From contig CAYPHY010000070.1 in NCBI GenBank assembly GCA_964410625.1, forward strand, positions 1 through 16,939: 16,939 nucleotides of DNA. Reading direction: 5' to 3'. Under the pieces are notes generated by a model. It saw only the letters and a program-made list of their open reading frames with translations, searched no databases and had not been told where the DNA came from. Position numbers and translations under genes: made by a program. Below, piece by piece: positions 1 through 6,970 of this stretch. The DNA comes from CAYPHY01 sp964410625. GTDB taxonomy: Bacteria; Chloroflexota; Anaerolineae; Promineifilales; Promineifilaceae. Each line of letters opens with the position of its first letter. The first letter of the stretch is position 1.

Positions 1-72
1 TCGGAGCGAGGAATCCCTAGCAATTCGCTGGTCAACGAAATCGCAAGGGATTCCTCGCTCCGCTCGGAATGA
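1..72. repeat. Palindromic intergenic hairpin repeat (cut by window edge)
   Basis: Two perfect 17-base inverted arms lie at 2-18 (beginning CGGAGCGAGG) and 46-62 (ending CCTCGCTCCG), separated by a 27-base loop. The right arm continues into CGCTCGGAATGACA. The left end may extend beyond the window. It resembles dispersed REP/MITE-like hairpins common in noncoding parts of environmental genomes. No transposase is nearby. Only one copy is visible here, so repetitiveness in the genome is inferred. Confidence 0.7.
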
Positions 73-141
73 CAAATGAGCGATAACTTTTGAAACAGTG
101 TATTTAGTGTGCAGCCGCCCGTGAAAACTCCTGGGAAATTA

Positions 142-173
142 CAATCTTCCAATCTCCCGATCTCCTAGTCGCC
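142..173. repeat. Octad tandem repeat, four units
   Basis: Four consecutive 8-base units are seen: CAATCTTC, CAATCTCC, CGATCTCC and TAGTCGCC. The first three agree at six or seven of eight positions and the fourth is degenerate. The array lies about 30 bases upstream of the DUF92 start, in the likely promoter or leader. It belongs to the same structural class (short degenerate 7-8 bp tandem units) as other arrays in this window but has a different unit sequence. Confidence 0.6.
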
Positions 174-202
174 TCTCCTTCGCCCTGTTAAACTTCTCAC
201 CT

Positions 203-997
203 ATGATACAACAGTTGCTCATTGGATCGGTTCTCAGCGTTCTCGTTGCCGGGCTGGCCTATTGGCGCGGGTCGTTGTCCCCTTCCGGCGCGGCCGCTGC
301 CCTGATCGTCGGCACACTGACCTTTGGCCTCGGCGGGTTGGCATGGGGTGCCCTGCTCGTTTTCTTCTTCGTGACCTCCAGCCTCCTCTCGCACTTCAAA
401 GAAGCGCAGAAACAGGCGACGGCCGAAGAGAAGTTCGCCAAAGGCCACCGCCGCGATGCCGGTCAGGTGTTGGCAAATGGGGGACTAGGCGCATTGCTGG
501 CTTTGCTCCACACGCTCATCCCCAACGAAGTGTGGTTCGCGCTTTTTGTCGGCATCATGGCAACGGTGACGGCCGATACCTGGGCGACGGAACTAGGCAC
601 ATTGAGCAAACGGCCGCCGCGCCTGATCACCAACGGGAGTATTGTAGAAGTGGGAACGTCGGGCGGTGTTTCTTCGTTGGGAACGGCCGTTTCATTGCTA
701 GGAGGGTTGGTGATTGGGCTATTAGCCGGGTGGCTGTCAAATGGTTCACTCTGGATATTCACCCTCGGCGGGGCGTTGGCTGGGCTGAGCGGCTCGTTGT
801 TCGATAGCTTGCTGGGAGCGACGGTGCAGCAAATCTATTACTGTGATGTCTGTGGGAAGGAAACGGAGCGAAAGGTTCATCGTGGGAGTCATCCGACGCG
901 GCCGTTGCGCGGCTGGTCGTGGATGAACAACGATATCGTCAACTTCCTATCTTCCATCGTCGGTGGTGTTGTCGCCACCGGTTTGCTCCTCTGGTAA
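203..997 (+). CDS. DUF92 family integral membrane protein (VTE6/TMEM19-like)
   Basis: This 264-residue polytopic membrane protein carries the hallmark motifs of DUF92: RDAGQVLANGG at about 84-94, ATVTADTWATELG at 120-132, TSGGVSSLG at 152-160, GSLFDSLLGATVQ at 197-209, and a terminal RGWSWMNNDIVNF at 236-248. A CDVC pair at 214-217 lies in the loop before the last helix and is usual in the family. The plant member VTE6 is a phytyl-phosphate kinase. Bacterial members may phosphorylate an isoprenoid phosphate, but that is inference. Length fits the family. The ATG at 203 has no clear Shine-Dalgarno site. A weak TAAACT -10-like hexamer at 189-194 would place transcription start within a few bases of the ATG. 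The gene stands alone and converges on the DUF2723 gene. Family assignment is firm; substrate is unknown. Confidence 0.88.
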   Translation: MIQQLLIGSVLSVLVAGLAYWRGSLSPSGAAAALIVGTLTFGLGGLAWGALLVFFFVTSSLLSHFKEAQKQATAEEKFAKGHRRDAGQVLANGGLGALLALLHTLIPNEVWFALFVGIMATVTADTWATELGTLSKRPPRLITNGSIVEVGTSGGVSSLGTAVSLLGGLVIGLLAGWLSNGSLWIFTLGGALAGLSGSLFDSLLGATVQQIYYCDVCGKETERKVHRGSHPTRPLRGWSWMNNDIVNFLSSIVGGVVATGLLLW

Positions 998-998
998 G

Positions 999-1022
999 CT
1001 CTGCGCCTCTGCGTCTCCGCGT
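999..1022. repeat. Octad tandem repeat between convergent genes
   Basis: Three 8-base units, CTCTGCGC, CTCTGCGT and CTCCGCGT, begin one base after the DUF92 stop codon and fill most of the 37-base gap to the convergent DUF2723 stop. The unit is the same as in the right arm of the 10619-10697 inverted repeat, so this unit family occurs at two loci in the window, both between convergent genes. Confidence 0.7.
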
Positions 1023-1034
1023 TGAAGACGCTCC

Positions 1035-2948
1035 TTAATCTGCCAGCGCCAAAGACAACCAGGGCGTGTTGATAAACCCCATTGCCGGATCACTGCGATA
1101 GAGACCGATTCGCAGGGCGACCGGATGACTATCCGGCGGAAACGCCACCAGGTAACGATCGACCACAATCTCATTCGGCCGCCAGCGCGAAGTGGGATAC
1201 CAACCTTCGACGGGATTGGCTTTATCTGCCTGCGCTAAAATATCGGCTTCCCCTTGTGGCGGGTCTTGGGCCACCAGATGGACGGCTACGCTGTAATCGT
1301 CGGTGATCGATTGGGTAGCTTCCCAATAGACAGTAACTAATAAGCAGGTAGCAGGTGGCAAGTGGCAAGTGGCGGGTGATTGCTCGACGGTCGCATGGCG
1401 AATAAGAAGGCCGTTTTCAAGGTCGAAGTTGAGATCGGCGGGAATATCGTCAGGGACTACAATGGGGTTGGGGCTGATTTCGATCACGCCAGGAGCGGCC
1501 GTTCCCAAATACAACGGCCCTAGCAATTCCTCCCAATAAGATAGCGGGAAGATGCGCAAAGTCTGGTCGGGGAGGAACAGCCGGTCGCCCTGCTCGATGA
1601 TGGTGCGCGGATTGGCGTTGTGGTCAACCAGCCGTAGCCCCTGCAACCGTCCCTCATACGCCTGGGCATAGGTCAACGCCCAGTAGTCGCCACCCCAGGG
1701 GACGCTGACCGTCGTGCGCCGGCCGTCGGTCGCTGGCTGCACGCGATCAACCGTCTCCACAATTCCCTCTACCGACCGGTCGCGGGTGATGGAAAGGACA
1801 AAGGGGCGCGTCCGCCAGCCGTGAAAGAGCAAGACAACGATGAGCGCGATAGTGGCAACGGCCGCCGCCGGTCGGGAACGTCGCCAGAGCCAATCGAGGA
1901 CCAGCGCCAGCCCCACCCCAGCCAGCAGCAATAGTGGCAGCTTGGCGGCCAACTGTGCATCCACGACTCGGTTGCGCCAGATCAACACGGTGATGACCAG
2001 ATTGGGCAACCAGGCCAGCGTCAGTCCCAGACTTTCACGCCAGCGCCGCCGCTCCACCAGCGGCAACAACAGCCCGGCCAAACCGAGGAGCAACAACCAG
2101 ATCGGCATATCATCGGCCAGAATTTCCCAGGTGATGCGCACGCGGGCCAGCCATTCGGCGGCCGACTGTTGCCAGGCAAAGATGCGGTCGGCGCGGTTGT
2201 CAAAAAAGAGCGTCCAAAAACCATCCCACGTCCCCGGCGAGCCAAAGACCCAATCGGCTCCCGTCCAGACCCGAATCGGTAAATAGAGATAGGTCAATGG
2301 AGCGAGCAGGGCTATAGCGATAACGGCCGCCAGCGTGCGCCAACCGAGGCGAAAGATGGTCAGTAAATGGGGCCGAATCAGAATCACTACCGCCGGTACC
2401 AGCAGGGCCACTGAGCGTTGGTGGAAAACGCCCTGGCTAAAGACAAAGGTTAGCCAGAGAAGGTCGCTGCGGCGGCCGTCGCGGCCGAAGCGCAAGGCAA
2501 AGATCAACGTTGCCACTGTCAGCGCCAGCGTCATCGTATGCACTTCGGCTAATGAAGCATCAATCCAAGCCGAGGTGGAGATAGCAAAGGCCAGCGTCCC
2601 TAGCGCGGCGAACGGCCCTGGCACGTCTAAATCCATTATCAGGGTAACCAGCAACCCCACGGTGATGACGCCCCACAACAATGAAAAGAGCGACGCCCCG
2701 GCCGCCGGTGGCACGCCCACCCAGCGCAAGAGGGTGACAAACAACGAGCCAAGTGCCGTATATTGAGGGTAGCCGCTGTGGTGGATCAGCCCCCAACGGG
2801 GCAGGGCGTTTTGAATTTCGCCCACGTCGGTGGCATAAGGATGGCCGCTACCGTTGATGTGGGTTTGGAAGGTGGAGAAATAGAGGAGGGCGGCAATCGT
2901 CATAGCAACGGCCGCCCATAGAAGGCGGTTGTTCGGCCGTAGCCCCAT
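1035..2948 (-). CDS. DUF2723 family membrane protein, glycosyltransferase-like
   Basis: This large polytopic membrane protein has an N-terminal DUF2723 signature: DVGEIQ at residues 41-46 and HHSGYPQY at 56-63, a variant of the usual acidic plus HPPGYP motif of GT-C/PMT-like transferases. Roughly ten hydrophobic segments follow up to about residue 390, then a soluble C-terminal region. Such proteins are expected to use lipid-linked sugars for extracellular glycosylation, but substrate cannot be read. The frame is open from 3029 (664 aa), but I prefer the ATG at 2948 (637 aa). AGGAG lies six bases upstream of it, and the extra 27 residues do not look like a leader. Residues about 524-536 (Pro-Ala-Thr-Cys pattern) are encoded by an in-frame heptad tandem repeat at 1343-1377. 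The gene lies downstream of the AbrB-like gene and may share its promoter. Confidence 0.8.
   Translation of the reverse strand: MGLRPNNRLLWAAVAMTIAALLYFSTFQTHINGSGHPYATDVGEIQNALPRWGLIHHSGYPQYTALGSLFVTLLRWVGVPPAAGASLFSLLWGVITVGLLVTLIMDLDVPGPFAALGTLAFAISTSAWIDASLAEVHTMTLALTVATLIFALRFGRDGRRSDLLWLTFVFSQGVFHQRSVALLVPAVVILIRPHLLTIFRLGWRTLAAVIAIALLAPLTYLYLPIRVWTGADWVFGSPGTWDGFWTLFFDNRADRIFAWQQSAAEWLARVRITWEILADDMPIWLLLLGLAGLLLPLVERRRWRESLGLTLAWLPNLVITVLIWRNRVVDAQLAAKLPLLLLAGVGLALVLDWLWRRSRPAAAVATIALIVVLLFHGWRTRPFVLSITRDRSVEGIVETVDRVQPATDGRRTTVSVPWGGDYWALTYAQAYEGRLQGLRLVDHNANPRTIIEQGDRLFLPDQTLRIFPLSYWEELLGPLYLGTAAPGVIEISPNPIVVPDDIPADLNFDLENGLLIRHATVEQSPATCHLPPATCLLVTVYWEATQSITDDYSVAVHLVAQDPPQGEADILAQADKANPVEGWYPTSRWRPNEIVVDRYLVAFPPDSHPVALRIGLYRSDPAMGFINTPWLSLALAD
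1343..1377. repeat. Heptad tandem repeat (STRR-like) inside the DUF2723 gene
   Basis: Five adjacent 7-base units read AGCAGGT, AGCAGGT, GGCAAGT, GGCAAGT and GGCGGGT on the plus strand. Adjacent units differ at no more than two positions. The array has the form of the short tandemly repeated repetitive (STRR) heptamers described in filamentous cyanobacteria. Because 35 is not a multiple of three, the flanks must compensate. The frame stays open and the array is translated as a repetitive Pro/Ala/Thr/Cys stretch. Confidence 0.8.
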
Positions 2949-3042
2949 CCATAACTCCTCTAAACCAGTTGTCGAACGTCTTAGCACCATCAGCAGCGGG
3001 GGATAGTACCACAGGCCTCCGACAGGCACAACTCAGATACGA

Positions 3043-3285
3043 TCATTGATTAGCAAGCGACTCAAGAGCAGGCCGGTATTGTTCAATAAAATCGGCTGAT
3101 TGTTTGGCAAAAACCTCATCAACACCCGCAATATCTAGCGGCATAGACCTAATAACGATCTGACGCTGCGTGGTGTCAACCTCAACCGTTACCTCTGTAC
3201 CTTCTCGCAATTCAATAACTTTAATCATATCAGCAGGTAGTGACACGACTAAACCGTCACCTATTCGAAAAATTTTGCGAACCAT
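3043..3285 (-). CDS. AbrB/MazE/SpoVT-type DNA-binding protein, orphan antitoxin-like
   Basis: This 80-residue protein starts with a swapped-hairpin AbrB fold at residues 1-48: KIFRIGDGLVVSLPADMIK, then ELREGTEVTVEVD and RQIVIRS. It ends in a short helical tail (EVFAKQSADFIEQYRPALESLA) of the kind that binds a partner toxin in type II systems. AAGGAT eight bases before the ATG is a good ribosome binding site. No toxin gene (PIN, MazF, Doc) is adjacent: the 94 bases downstream lead to the DUF2723 start, and the ATL gene upstream is divergent. It may be a solitary transcription regulator or a relic of a toxin-antitoxin pair. A palindrome on its promoter suggests autoregulation. The local base composition is AT-richer than neighbours and lacks CGGCCG, consistent with acquisition. 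Confidence 0.8.
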   Translation of the reverse strand: MVRKIFRIGDGLVVSLPADMIKVIELREGTEVTVEVDTTQRQIVIRSMPLDIAGVDEVFAKQSADFIEQYRPALESLANQ

Positions 3286-3312
3286 TCACTTTATCCTTGT
3301 CTTTGCTGTGTA

Positions 3313-3352
3313 CTTACACTGTAAGCATAGCTATATCCGCAAGTCGTCGCAA
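3313..3352 (-). promoter_or_regulatory. Promoter with overlapping palindromic operator for the AbrB-like gene
   Basis: On the minus strand, TTGCGA (3347-3352) and TATGCT (3324-3329) are separated by 17 bases, which fits a sigma70-type promoter. A perfect dyad CTTAC-ACT-GTAAG at 3313-3325 overlaps the last two bases of the -10 element and the expected transcription start, where a repressor would bind. The AbrB-like product is the obvious candidate, by analogy with autoregulated antitoxins. Confidence 0.5.
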
Positions 3353-3363
3353 TTAGCAAGGCA

Positions 3364-3393
3364 ATGACTATAAGTAACACGCCGTGTTATAAT
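3364..3393 (+). promoter_or_regulatory. Putative promoter for the ATL gene
   Basis: A consensus -10 TATAAT at 3388-3393 is preceded, 18 bases upstream, by ATGACT (3364-3369), a 4/6 match to TTGACA. It points to the ATL gene at 3465, giving a leader of about 65 bases. It is divergent from the AbrB promoter about 12 bases away, so the AbrB-like protein could influence both. Confidence 0.5.
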
Positions 3394-3464
3394 AGTTCTG
3401 TGAAGGTATTCAAGCTGGAGAAATTCTGTGGCAATTCCCGAGATCATTCAAAAGAAGGCACACC

Positions 3465-3827
3465 ATGTCCAGACCGGCACGAAACTTCTATGAGCAAGTC
3501 TATGCGGTTGTGCGGCGTATTCCGCGCGGCCGTGTCACCAGCTACGGCCGTATCGCCCAGATGCTCGGTCGGCCGAATGGGGCCAGAGCCGTCGGTTACG
3601 CCCTCCACGCGCTGAAGGATGAAAGCGATCCGGCTTATGACGATATTCCCTGGCAGCGGGTGATCAACAGTTTCGGCCGCATCAGCCTACTCAACCCCGA
3701 ACGCCAGGCCGAGTTGCTGCGCGAGGAAGGCGTTGTGGTTAACGACGATCTACGCATCAACCTCGACACATACCTCTGGGGCGGCCTGCACTGGACCGAG
3801 ATTGATGATATTTTGAAAACTGGCTAA
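3465..3827 (+). CDS. Alkyltransferase-like (ATL) DNA damage-recognition protein, MGMT C-terminal fold
   Basis: The 120 residues form the C-terminal DNA-binding domain of O6-alkylguanine-DNA alkyltransferase. Features are IPRGRVTSYGRIAQMLG at 19-35 (winged helix with conserved Tyr27), the Arg finger region RAVGYALHAL at 41-50, and the active-site loop IPWQRVIN at 61-68. The normal PCHR tetrad is PWQR here, so the alkyl-accepting Cys is Trp, as in ATL proteins such as YbaZ and Atl1. These bind O6-alkylguanine and flag it for nucleotide excision repair without removing the alkyl group. AGAAGG precedes the ATG by about eight bases. It has its own likely promoter, and its 3' end is followed by an inverted repeat before the oxidoreductase gene. 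Annotation as an active methyltransferase would be wrong. Confidence 0.88.
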   Translation: MSRPARNFYEQVYAVVRRIPRGRVTSYGRIAQMLGRPNGARAVGYALHALKDESDPAYDDIPWQRVINSFGRISLLNPERQAELLREEGVVVNDDLRINLDTYLWGGLHWTEIDDILKTG

Positions 3828-3850
3828 TAGGCATAGGATTTAATTTGCAT

Positions 3851-3900
3851 CGAATGAACGCGAATTTTGATTTGGATTTTGTGAAAATTCGCGTGATTCG
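3851..3900. repeat. Imperfect inverted repeat after the ATL gene
   Basis: CGCGAATTTT (3859-3868) and AAAATTCGCG (3884-3893) are perfect 10-base inverted arms around a 15-base loop. They are flanked by partly matching CGAATGAA and TGATTCG. The element lies 24 bases past the ATL stop codon. It could terminate the ATL transcript (TAAAAATTCTTC follows) or be a dispersed repeat. Confidence 0.55.
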
Positions 3901-3949
3901 TCGCTAAAAATTCTTCACTGCGTAAGTCCTAAGGCATAAAGAGGAGTTG

Positions 3950-5020
3950 ATGAGCGCTCTACGAGTTGGTATTGTCGGTTGTGGGGAAGTCACTCAAATT
4001 ATTCATCTGCCCAGTCTCTATCAGCTAAACGACAAATTCCACGTCACAGCACTATGTGATGTCAGTCCATCGGTGCTGGAAGGGGTTGGCGACACCTGGC
4101 GAATGCGCAACCGCTTTGCTGATTATCGCGAGTTAATTGACCAGGCGGATGTGGATGTTGTCCTGGTTGCCAATCCGAACGCCTATCACGCGGACGTCAC
4201 CCTGGCTGCGATTGAAGCGGGTAAGCATGTCCTGGTGGAAAAGCCGATGTGCATGAACCTGCGCGAAGCGGACGAGATCATCGCCGCTTCTAGCAAACAA
4301 CCTGATGTCATCGTCCAGGTAGCCTACATGCGCCGCTATGCCCCGGCCTTCGAGTCGGCCTGTCGTTTGCTCCCCGAACTTGGCGATATCCGCCTCGCTC
4401 GCGTCCACGATGTGATCGGCATGAACGCGCTGATCATCAACCCCACCTCGCGCGTCATTCGCGGCAACGACATCCCGGCCGACACCCTTGCTCAGGGAAG
4501 GGCGTTAGAAAAAGAGGCCATCACCGAAGTCGTCGGGACGGCTACCCCGGAACTCGGCCGCGCCTACGGGCTACTGCTCGGCCTCAGCAGTCACGACATT
4601 TCGGCGATGCGCGAACTGCTGGGGATGCCGCAACAGGTGCTTTACGCTACCCAACGCCAGGGTGGTTCCTATCTGACGGCCGCCTTCGACTACGGCGATT
4701 ACATATGCCACTTTGAGACCGGCGTGGACGCTATCCCCCGCTTTGACGCCCACCTGGAGGTCTATGGGGCAGAGCGCGTCTTACGAGTGCAATACGACAC
4801 CCCTTATGTGCGCAATTTACCCATCCGCCTGCTGCTCACCGAGGCCAGCGGCAAGAGTGGCGTCGTTGAGCGGGTGGAGCATCCCGCATGGGGTGACGCC
4901 TTCGTTAGCGAATGGGAAGCCTTTTACGACAACATCCTCCAGCAGCGAACACCGAAAACGTCGACGGCCGATTTCCGCCAAGATTTAGAGTTGTTCCAAG
5001 AGATGATCGCCCTGATGTAA
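3950..5020 (+). CDS. Gfo/Idh/MocA family NAD(P)-dependent oxidoreductase
   Basis: This 356-residue protein has an N-terminal Rossmann fold with the nucleotide-binding loop VGIVGCGEVTQ at 6-16, an acidic residue after beta-2 (ALCDVS at 34-39), VANPNAYHADV at 73-83, and the family's EKP motif (HVLVEKPM at 93-100). The C-terminal half is the alpha/beta substrate-binding domain typical of GFO_IDH_MocA_C. Members oxidise or reduce sugars, inositols or related compounds. The position next to glycosyltransferases suggests sugar metabolism, which is inference. GAGGAG sits at 3941-3946, only three bases from the ATG at 3950. TTG at 3947 would also be in frame but overlaps no usable spacing, so ATG is preferred. 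The 97-base gap to the next gene carries a heptad repeat. Confidence 0.85.
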   Translation: MSALRVGIVGCGEVTQIIHLPSLYQLNDKFHVTALCDVSPSVLEGVGDTWRMRNRFADYRELIDQADVDVVLVANPNAYHADVTLAAIEAGKHVLVEKPMCMNLREADEIIAASSKQPDVIVQVAYMRRYAPAFESACRLLPELGDIRLARVHDVIGMNALIINPTSRVIRGNDIPADTLAQGRALEKEAITEVVGTATPELGRAYGLLLGLSSHDISAMRELLGMPQQVLYATQRQGGSYLTAAFDYGDYICHFETGVDAIPRFDAHLEVYGAERVLRVQYDTPYVRNLPIRLLLTEASGKSGVVERVEHPAWGDAFVSEWEAFYDNILQQRTPKTSTADFRQDLELFQEMIALM

Positions 5021-5074
5021 GCCTGTCAACCCCGTATGCCGAATGGTGGAGGTCACTGTGGGCGGCTCAGTTGC

Positions 5075-5116
5075 CAACAGTTGACAATTCACCATTCACC
5101 ATTAACAATTAACCAT
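5075..5116. repeat. Heptad tandem repeat (STRR-like) immediately before the GT2 start
   Basis: The units are CAACAGT, TGACAAT, TCACCAT, TCACCAT, TAACAAT and TAACCAT, six in exact 7-base register. The last five agree closely (consensus T-N-A-C-M-A-T). The array ends one base before the GTG start codon of the GT2 gene and occupies the whole region where a Shine-Dalgarno site would lie. No purine-rich SD is present. Confidence 0.8.
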
Positions 5117-5117
5117 T

Positions 5118-6104
5118 GTGAAGCTGATCATCCAAATCCCCTGCTACAACGAAGCAGATGTCTTACCGCAAACGCTGGCCGATTTGCCGCGTAAGATTCC
5201 CGGCATTGATTGCATCGAGACGTTGATCATTGATGACGGTAGCAGTGATGAGACGGTAGCGGCCGCTCGCGCTTGCGGCGTCCACCACATCGTTCGCCAT
5301 CCACACAACCTGGGGCTGGCAAAAGCGTTCCAGACTGGCCTGGACAGTTGCCTGCGTTTGGGGGCGGATATTATCGTCCACACCGACGCCGACAACCAGT
5401 ATCCCGGCCACTTTATCTCCGATCTAGTCGCCCCGATTCTGGACAAACGGGCTGATATGGTCATTGGCAACCGGCAAGTTCAGGATGTGGAACACTTTTC
5501 GCCGCTGAAGAAGCTATTGCAAGGGCTGGGAAGCTGGATGGTTCGCACGGTCAGCGGCACCGATGTGCCGGACGCGCCAAGCGGCTTCCGCGCCTTCTCG
5601 CGCGAGGCGGCCTTGCGCTTCAACATTCTCACGCGCTATAGCTATACGCTGGAAACAATCATCCAGGCGGGGAAGTTGGGATTGGCGATTGAGACGGTTG
5701 ACATTGAGACCAATGCCCCCACACGGCCGTCGCGTCTGCAACGCAATATGTGGCAATTTATCAAGGCACAGGCGGGGACCATCCTCCGTCTCTACGCCTT
5801 CTATGAACCGTTACGCACCTTCACCTATCTGGCCTCCCCCTTCCTGGTGACGGGGCTGCTTTTATTGCTTCGTTTCGCCTACTTCTTTCTCAACCAGCAA
5901 GGCCAGGGACACATTCAATCGGTGACGGTGGGGACCGGGCTGTGTTTGGTGGGCGTGATCATCCTCCTCTTTGGCATCCAGGCCGACATCACCGGCAAGC
6001 ATCGCCAACTGACCCAGGAAGTGCTATATCGCTTGAAGAAGTTGGAGATGGAAGGCGAGGTAAAAAAAGATGAGGTCAGCGATGCCATTTCTTACCACCA
6101 GTAG
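5118..6104 (+). CDS. GT2 family glycosyltransferase, polyprenyl-phosphate (DPM1/GtrB-like)
   Basis: The 328-residue protein has an N-terminal GT-A fold: IQIPCYNEADVLP at 5-17, LIIDDGSSDET at 36-46, HNLGLAKAFQTGL at 63-75 and the metal-binding DAD at 90-92 (VHTDADNQYP). Acceptor-region motifs ADMVIGNR (112-119) and DAPSGFRAFSREAA (152-165) match dolichol/undecaprenyl-phosphate sugar transferases. Two C-terminal membrane helices (about 237-258 and 269-287) match GtrB-type enzymes, which load a sugar onto a lipid phosphate for GT-C transferases such as the DUF2723 and GT39 proteins in this window. The start is GTG, with MKLIIQIPCYNE as expected for the family; the usual SD position is filled by a heptad repeat. 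The gene ends 20 bases before the ABC ATPase gene, so co-transcription is likely. Confidence 0.87.
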   Translation: MKLIIQIPCYNEADVLPQTLADLPRKIPGIDCIETLIIDDGSSDETVAAARACGVHHIVRHPHNLGLAKAFQTGLDSCLRLGADIIVHTDADNQYPGHFISDLVAPILDKRADMVIGNRQVQDVEHFSPLKKLLQGLGSWMVRTVSGTDVPDAPSGFRAFSREAALRFNILTRYSYTLETIIQAGKLGLAIETVDIETNAPTRPSRLQRNMWQFIKAQAGTILRLYAFYEPLRTFTYLASPFLVTGLLLLLRFAYFFLNQQGQGHIQSVTVGTGLCLVGVIILLFGIQADITGKHRQLTQEVLYRLKKLEMEGEVKKDEVSDAISYHQ

Positions 6105-6124
6105 CTCACTCGCGTGACCAACCT

Positions 6125-6970
6125 ATGGAAAACTTGACACGAATGATCAAGAGCGCGGGCGTCAGGCATGAAACGGCCGCGCCCACGCTCTATCTAAGCC
6201 ATGTCTACGCCAGTTATGCCGGTTCCAGCGGCCGTACAAACGGCCGCGGCGCGGCGCTGGAGGACATCTCCTTCCAGGTCAACGCCGGTGAACGGGTGGC
6301 GGTCGTCGGGCCGAACGGGGCGGGGAAAAGCACGCTCTTTCGCCTCATCGTCGGCACGCTCAAGCCCAGCAAAGGGGAAATCACCGTTGCCGGGCATGAC
6401 CCTGACACCCATATCTGCATCGCCTATGTGCCGCAACGCAGCCAGATTGATTGGTCTTTTCCGGTGACGGTGGAGGACGTGGTGATGATGGGGCGGGTGG
6501 GGCAAATCGGTCTTTTTCGCCAGCCGCAACGCCGCGACCGCGAACTGGTGCGTGCCAGTCTGGAGCGAGTGGGGGCGACTGCGCTGGCTAAGAAACAAAT
6601 CGGCGAACTCTCCGGCGGCCAACAACAGCGCGTCTTTATCGCCCGCGCTCTAGCCCAAGAGGCGGAACTGCTCTTGCTCGACGAGCCAATGACCGGTCTG
6701 GACATCCCCAGCCAGGAAGCAATTTTTCAAATTCTGGATGGGCTGAAACAGGATAAAGTCACCGTTTTAATGGCTACCCACGATCTCAATTTAGCGGCCG
6801 AACACTTTGATCGCGTCTTGCTGTTAAACGGCCGCCTGATCGCCGCCGGACGGCCGGAAGAGGTGTTACAGCCCGATCATTTGCTGCGGGCTTATGGCGG
6901 CCACGTTCACGTTGTCACCAGCGGCGACGAAACCGTTTTGCTAACTGATACCTGCTGTGACGAAAACTGA
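6125..6970 (+). CDS. Mn/Zn-type ABC transporter ATP-binding protein
   Basis: This ATPase of the ABC-3 (ZnuC/MntB/SitB) class energises uptake of a divalent metal. Walker A is GPNGAGKST at about 62-70, the Q-loop is YVPQRSQIDWSFPVTVEDVV (characteristic of Mn/Zn importers), the signature is LSGGQQQR, Walker B is LLLLDEP with the catalytic Glu, and the H-loop is ATHDLN. Length (281 aa) is slightly above family norm because of a 30-residue N-terminal extension and a His/Cys-bearing tail (GGHVHVV, then DTCCDEN). There is no clear SD; ATG codons at 6125 and 6143 are both possible. The stop codon overlaps the permease start by one base (TGATG), so the two are translationally coupled. No periplasmic or lipoprotein metal-binding subunit is encoded in the window. 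Confidence 0.93.
   Translation: MENLTRMIKSAGVRHETAAPTLYLSHVYASYAGSSGRTNGRGAALEDISFQVNAGERVAVVGPNGAGKSTLFRLIVGTLKPSKGEITVAGHDPDTHICIAYVPQRSQIDWSFPVTVEDVVMMGRVGQIGLFRQPQRRDRELVRASLERVGATALAKKQIGELSGGQQQRVFIARALAQEAELLLLDEPMTGLDIPSQEAIFQILDGLKQDKVTVLMATHDLNLAAEHFDRVLLLNGRLIAAGRPEEVLQPDHLLRAYGGHVHVVTSGDETVLLTDTCCDEN

Noticed and set aside
1840..2286. Plus-strand open frame opposite the DUF2723 gene
   Set aside because: It is Arg/Ser/Thr-rich with no domain, as expected for the complement of a hydrophobic coding region.
2949..3029. N-terminal 27-residue extension of the DUF2723 protein
   Set aside because: An AGGAG at ideal spacing supports the ATG at 2948, and the extension has no signal-like or conserved character.
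2949..3042. Search for a toxin partner downstream of the AbrB-like gene
   Set aside because: Reading all minus-strand frames in this gap shows no PIN, MazF or Doc motif and no ORF of useful length.
3364..3615. Plus-strand frame overlapping the ATL gene start
   Set aside because: It runs out of frame through the first half of a clear MGMT-fold gene and has no family resemblance.
3465..3827. Active methylated-DNA-cysteine methyltransferase
   Set aside because: The PCHR active site is PWQR, so no alkyl acceptor Cys is present.
5075..5116. Possible short CRISPR array
   Set aside because: The 7-bp units are contiguous with no spacers, so this is a tandem repeat. No cas genes are present.
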